From: Spirochaetaceae bacterium
Lineage (GTDB): Bacteria; Spirochaetota; Spirochaetia; DSM-27196; SKKC01
Reading direction: 5' to 3'
Assembly: GCA_007128315.1 (NCBI GenBank)
Contig: SKXQ01000060.1
Coordinates: 1-61,597 of the forward strand
DNA: 61,597 nt
In this document: piece after piece, positions 59,678 through 61,597 of the stretch
Layout: every line of letters begins with the position of its first letter
Position numbering within the stretch: the first letter of the stretch is position 1
Translations under genes and position numbers: made by a program
Notes under the pieces: generated by a model
Databases searched by the model: none
Told to the model about the DNA's origin: nothing
The model's input: the letters and a program-made list of their open reading frames with translations, nothing else

Positions 59678-60088
59678 ATGAAATACACGGGCGTCACGGG
59701 ATCAGACAAACAGCCCATACGAGTTCTCGTCGTTGACGACCTCGCGTTCATGCGTGAGGCGATTCGAGATGCGCTTTCGGACACCGAGATACGTATAATT
59801 GGCGAAGCCCAGAACGGACGCGATGCACTGACCATGTATCAGACGGCGAAACCGGATGTCGTTCTGCTCGATATAGCAATGCCGTACATGGACGGAATTA
59901 CGGCTCTGGGGAAACTCATGCGCATCGACCCGGCAGCGCGGGTGGTAATGTGCAGCGCCATGGACGAACAGCGCTTGATCATCCGTGCGATACAGCTTGG
60001 TGCCCGTGATTTCGTAGTGAAACCGTTCCGGCCGGAACGGATCGTGAGCGCCGTGCGCAAAGCCGGTGGCCGTCGGGAGCGGATATGA
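59678..60088 (+). CDS. CheY-like response regulator
   Basis: 136 residues, one receiver domain and no output domain. The acidic pair is Asp20-Asp21 (VLVVDDLAFMREAI), the phosphorylated Asp65 is in VVLLDIAMPYMDG, the switch Ser/Thr in VMCSAMDEQ and the Lys in VKPFRPERI. It resembles the spirochaetal CheY group. The partner kinase is not in the window. Ends four bases inside the PEGA gene start, so the two are coupled. Confidence 0.93.
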   Translation: MKYTGVTGSDKQPIRVLVVDDLAFMREAIRDALSDTEIRIIGEAQNGRDALTMYQTAKPDVVLLDIAMPYMDGITALGKLMRIDPAARVVMCSAMDEQRLIIRAIQLGARDFVVKPFRPERIVSAVRKAGGRRERI

Positions 60089-61518
60089 GCCAACGACGGA
60101 ACGCATCGACGCTCATTGCCATTTTACTTGGAACCGCTCTTCCCGGCACCATCTGCGGTGTGTTTGCTGGCGACGTTCTCCCTGTCGACACGCGGGACAG
60201 TCTGAGCCTGTCGTTTGGTGCACTTTCCGTCGAAGGGGTGCCGGCGGAGTATCAGTATCTCTCGCTGAGTATACCCGGGCTTTTACGGGAAACGCTTTCA
60301 CGCGTAGAAACACGGATTCAGGATGCGGACGAGCATGCCGCTTACGCGGCGACCTTGCGTGCGAGTGCTCTCGAAGACGTTGACAGACAGATACGCTCGA
60401 CGGTCGCGTCACGGGATGCCCTGCTGTTTGATCGCTCGGTTCAGACCTCAGCTCGTCGGGACCGGTTTTCCGCCGAGCTCGCGGATCTTCGCGAGCTTCG
60501 TACGTCCCTGTTAGATTCCCGGACTGAAGATTTCGTCGTACAGTCCGAACTTCCTGTCCGACACGTGGACGCTGATGAGTCGCTGCGGGGCTTTCCCTCG
60601 CCCGGCGAGACACCCGGTTCCGATCTGCTGGTTTCGGGCGCGCTCGCGTACGAGGATGAGTATCTTCTGATCACGCTGGGTCTGTACCGCACGCTGACGG
60701 AGGATGTGCGCACGATTGGCCCGGTACTCGTCCGTCCCGAAGACGTGAACGACGAAATCGGGGCGCTTTCCGATCGGATAGCCCGGCTGCTCCTCGGGCG
60801 AGACTTCGCGTCGCTTATCATCGATCCCGGTCGCCCGGAGGCGGCAATATACGTCGACGGCCGCCTGGAAGGGTTCGGACGGCTTGTCATTCCTTACACA
60901 CAGACCGGCACCAGGGAGGTGCGGATTTCCGCTTCAGGTTTCCGGGGATTTCGCACGGATGTTGATCTCGCCTCCGGCGAACAACGGGAACTGTCGGTGG
61001 ATCTTGCTCCACATCCCCGCACGGCCGTTCAGGTCGTCACCGAGCCGGCGGGAGCGCAGCTTTTCGTCGGGGCGGAGTTTGTCGGGAACACCCCCGTCTC
61101 CCTCGACCGGCCTGTCGGACCGAGAACCGCCGAGCTCCGGCACGAGGGGTATCTGTCACGGCGCTTCGTTCTGGATACCGAGGGCGACGCGAACCTTGCA
61201 TTTACGCTGGCAGCCGCTGAGCGCGACCCTCGTCAGGAGCTGATCGACAGCCGGGAGGGATTCTACCGTTCACTCGGGCTGTTTGCGGTGAGCGTTCCGG
61301 TGCCGCTGATGCTCGGCGGCATCTTTCAGAGCGAGGTCTCCTACGTCGCGGGCAACGTCGCCATACCTGATTCCGAGAGGCAGGAACGCGGAGCGTACCT
61401 GGCCTCGATACAGACGGCTCAGGCTGTAGGGGTCGCCTTGAGCGCGAGCCTTCTGGTACACTCCTTGTGGCGACTGTCACGCTATATTCAGGCGGGCAGA
61501 TATTATCATTCCGACTGA
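60085..61518 (+). CDS. Secreted PEGA-domain protein
   Basis: 477 residues. A hydrophobic N-terminus (STLIAILLGTALPGTICGVFA) suggests a signal peptide or anchor. The middle (about 80-250) is helical, and residues about 250-390 contain two PEGA modules: LIIDPGRPEAAIYVDGRLEGFG and VQVVTEPAGAQLFVGAEFVGNTPVSLD, beta-rich domains common in surface proteins. The C-terminus has one or two hydrophobic helices (SLGLFAVSVPVPLMLGGIF, AVGVALSASLLVHSLW). It is translationally coupled to the CheY-like gene. Function unknown. Confidence 0.8.
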   Translation: MSQRRNASTLIAILLGTALPGTICGVFAGDVLPVDTRDSLSLSFGALSVEGVPAEYQYLSLSIPGLLRETLSRVETRIQDADEHAAYAATLRASALEDVDRQIRSTVASRDALLFDRSVQTSARRDRFSAELADLRELRTSLLDSRTEDFVVQSELPVRHVDADESLRGFPSPGETPGSDLLVSGALAYEDEYLLITLGLYRTLTEDVRTIGPVLVRPEDVNDEIGALSDRIARLLLGRDFASLIIDPGRPEAAIYVDGRLEGFGRLVIPYTQTGTREVRISASGFRGFRTDVDLASGEQRELSVDLAPHPRTAVQVVTEPAGAQLFVGAEFVGNTPVSLDRPVGPRTAELRHEGYLSRRFVLDTEGDANLAFTLAAAERDPRQELIDSREGFYRSLGLFAVSVPVPLMLGGIFQSEVSYVAGNVAIPDSERQERGAYLASIQTAQAVGVALSASLLVHSLWRLSRYIQAGRYYHSD

Positions 61519-61535
61519 CAACAGGCTCTTGAACC

Positions 61536-61597
61536 ATGAAAAAAACCGGTCTTGGTGTAAAAATTCGGGCTCTTTTCACAGGCTCCAGAATCGATGA
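61536..61597 (+). CDS. Truncated gene at the window edge, possibly ftsY
   Basis: Only the first 20 codons are visible (MKKTGLGVKIRALFTGSRID, then cut). The KIRALF followed by a basic stretch and an acidic turn resembles the start of short FtsY signal-recognition-particle receptors, but this is too little for a firm call. It starts 17 bp after the PEGA stop. Confidence 0.35.
   Translation, partial: MKKTGLGVKIRALFTGSRID

Noticed and set aside
1-61597. CRISPR array, prophage or insertion sequence
   Set aside because: No regularly spaced repeats, transposase, integrase or phage structural gene is visible.

Overview
The window (61,597 bp, high-GC, densely coded) looks like a chromosomal segment of a free-living spirochaete of the Spirochaetaceae type. 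This is inferred from gene content: a class I lysyl-tRNA synthetase, a MoxR/DUF58/Bat operon, a zinc-less DksA-like protein, two chemoreceptors, many proteins with relaxed spirochaetal lipoboxes, and a prfB gene with the standard +1 recoding site. I see no phage, insertion sequence, plasmid or CRISPR array; most of it is core and metabolic genome.

Layout. 1-6 kb: an overlapping minus-strand operon (GH13 alpha-glucosidase, eukaryotic-type chorismate mutase, double-GNAT protein), then SrkA kinase and a second GNAT protein. 6-12 kb: quinone oxidoreductase-like protein, Pcm, a chemoreceptor, a PlsC-like acyltransferase carrying a zinc ribbon, and a GltS-type symporter. 12-13.4 kb: small conserved proteins and a tRNA(CAU) whose 3' end is duplicated around a 140-bp palindromic element. 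13.4-22.6 kb: housekeeping genes (methyltransferase, SDR, RlpA, LysRS, RpiA, Era, ClpP, PurC, nuclease-fold lipoprotein, RmuC). 22.7-26.2 kb: a tightly coupled SH3 / M48 protease / CHASE2-adenylate cyclase operon. 26.2-34.6 kb: sugar kinase, ArgJ and the MoxR-Bat operon ending in Smr. 34.6-43 kb: IF-1, DksA-like, MBL hydrolase, unknown membrane proteins around a DUF212 protein, an ArsR / soluble chemoreceptor / thioredoxin operon, and a tandem class II aldolase. 43-46.1 kb: GH3 lipoprotein, VOC protein, RCC1-repeat lipoprotein. 46.1-55 kb: an eight-gene minus-strand operon divergent from an unusual tandem-domain TetR regulator. 55-61.6 kb: GH57 glucanotransferase, prfB, CheY-like regulator, PEGA protein and a truncated gene at the edge.

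The best candidate for an undescribed system is 46140-54950: a LIV-type ABC importer co-transcribed with a beta-ketoacyl-synthase-III-like enzyme (Cys113 and His261 kept, His289 in place of the usual Asn), a FabG-like reductase and an alpha/beta hydrolase, facing a regulator made of two TetR units. Two related inverted repeats lie in the shared promoter region, one beside the start of each transcription unit. I infer import and acyl-chain processing of one substrate class, sensed by the regulator; the substrate is unknown.

Other notable items are a 95-bp dispersed repeat (two full copies and a fragment) with a compensated stem, the tRNA-end duplication, the chorismate mutase with a Gln where yeast has catalytic Glu246, the half-degenerate tandem aldolase, and the ArsR-chemoreceptor-thioredoxin operon. 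All functional statements come from reading motifs by eye; no database search was run.
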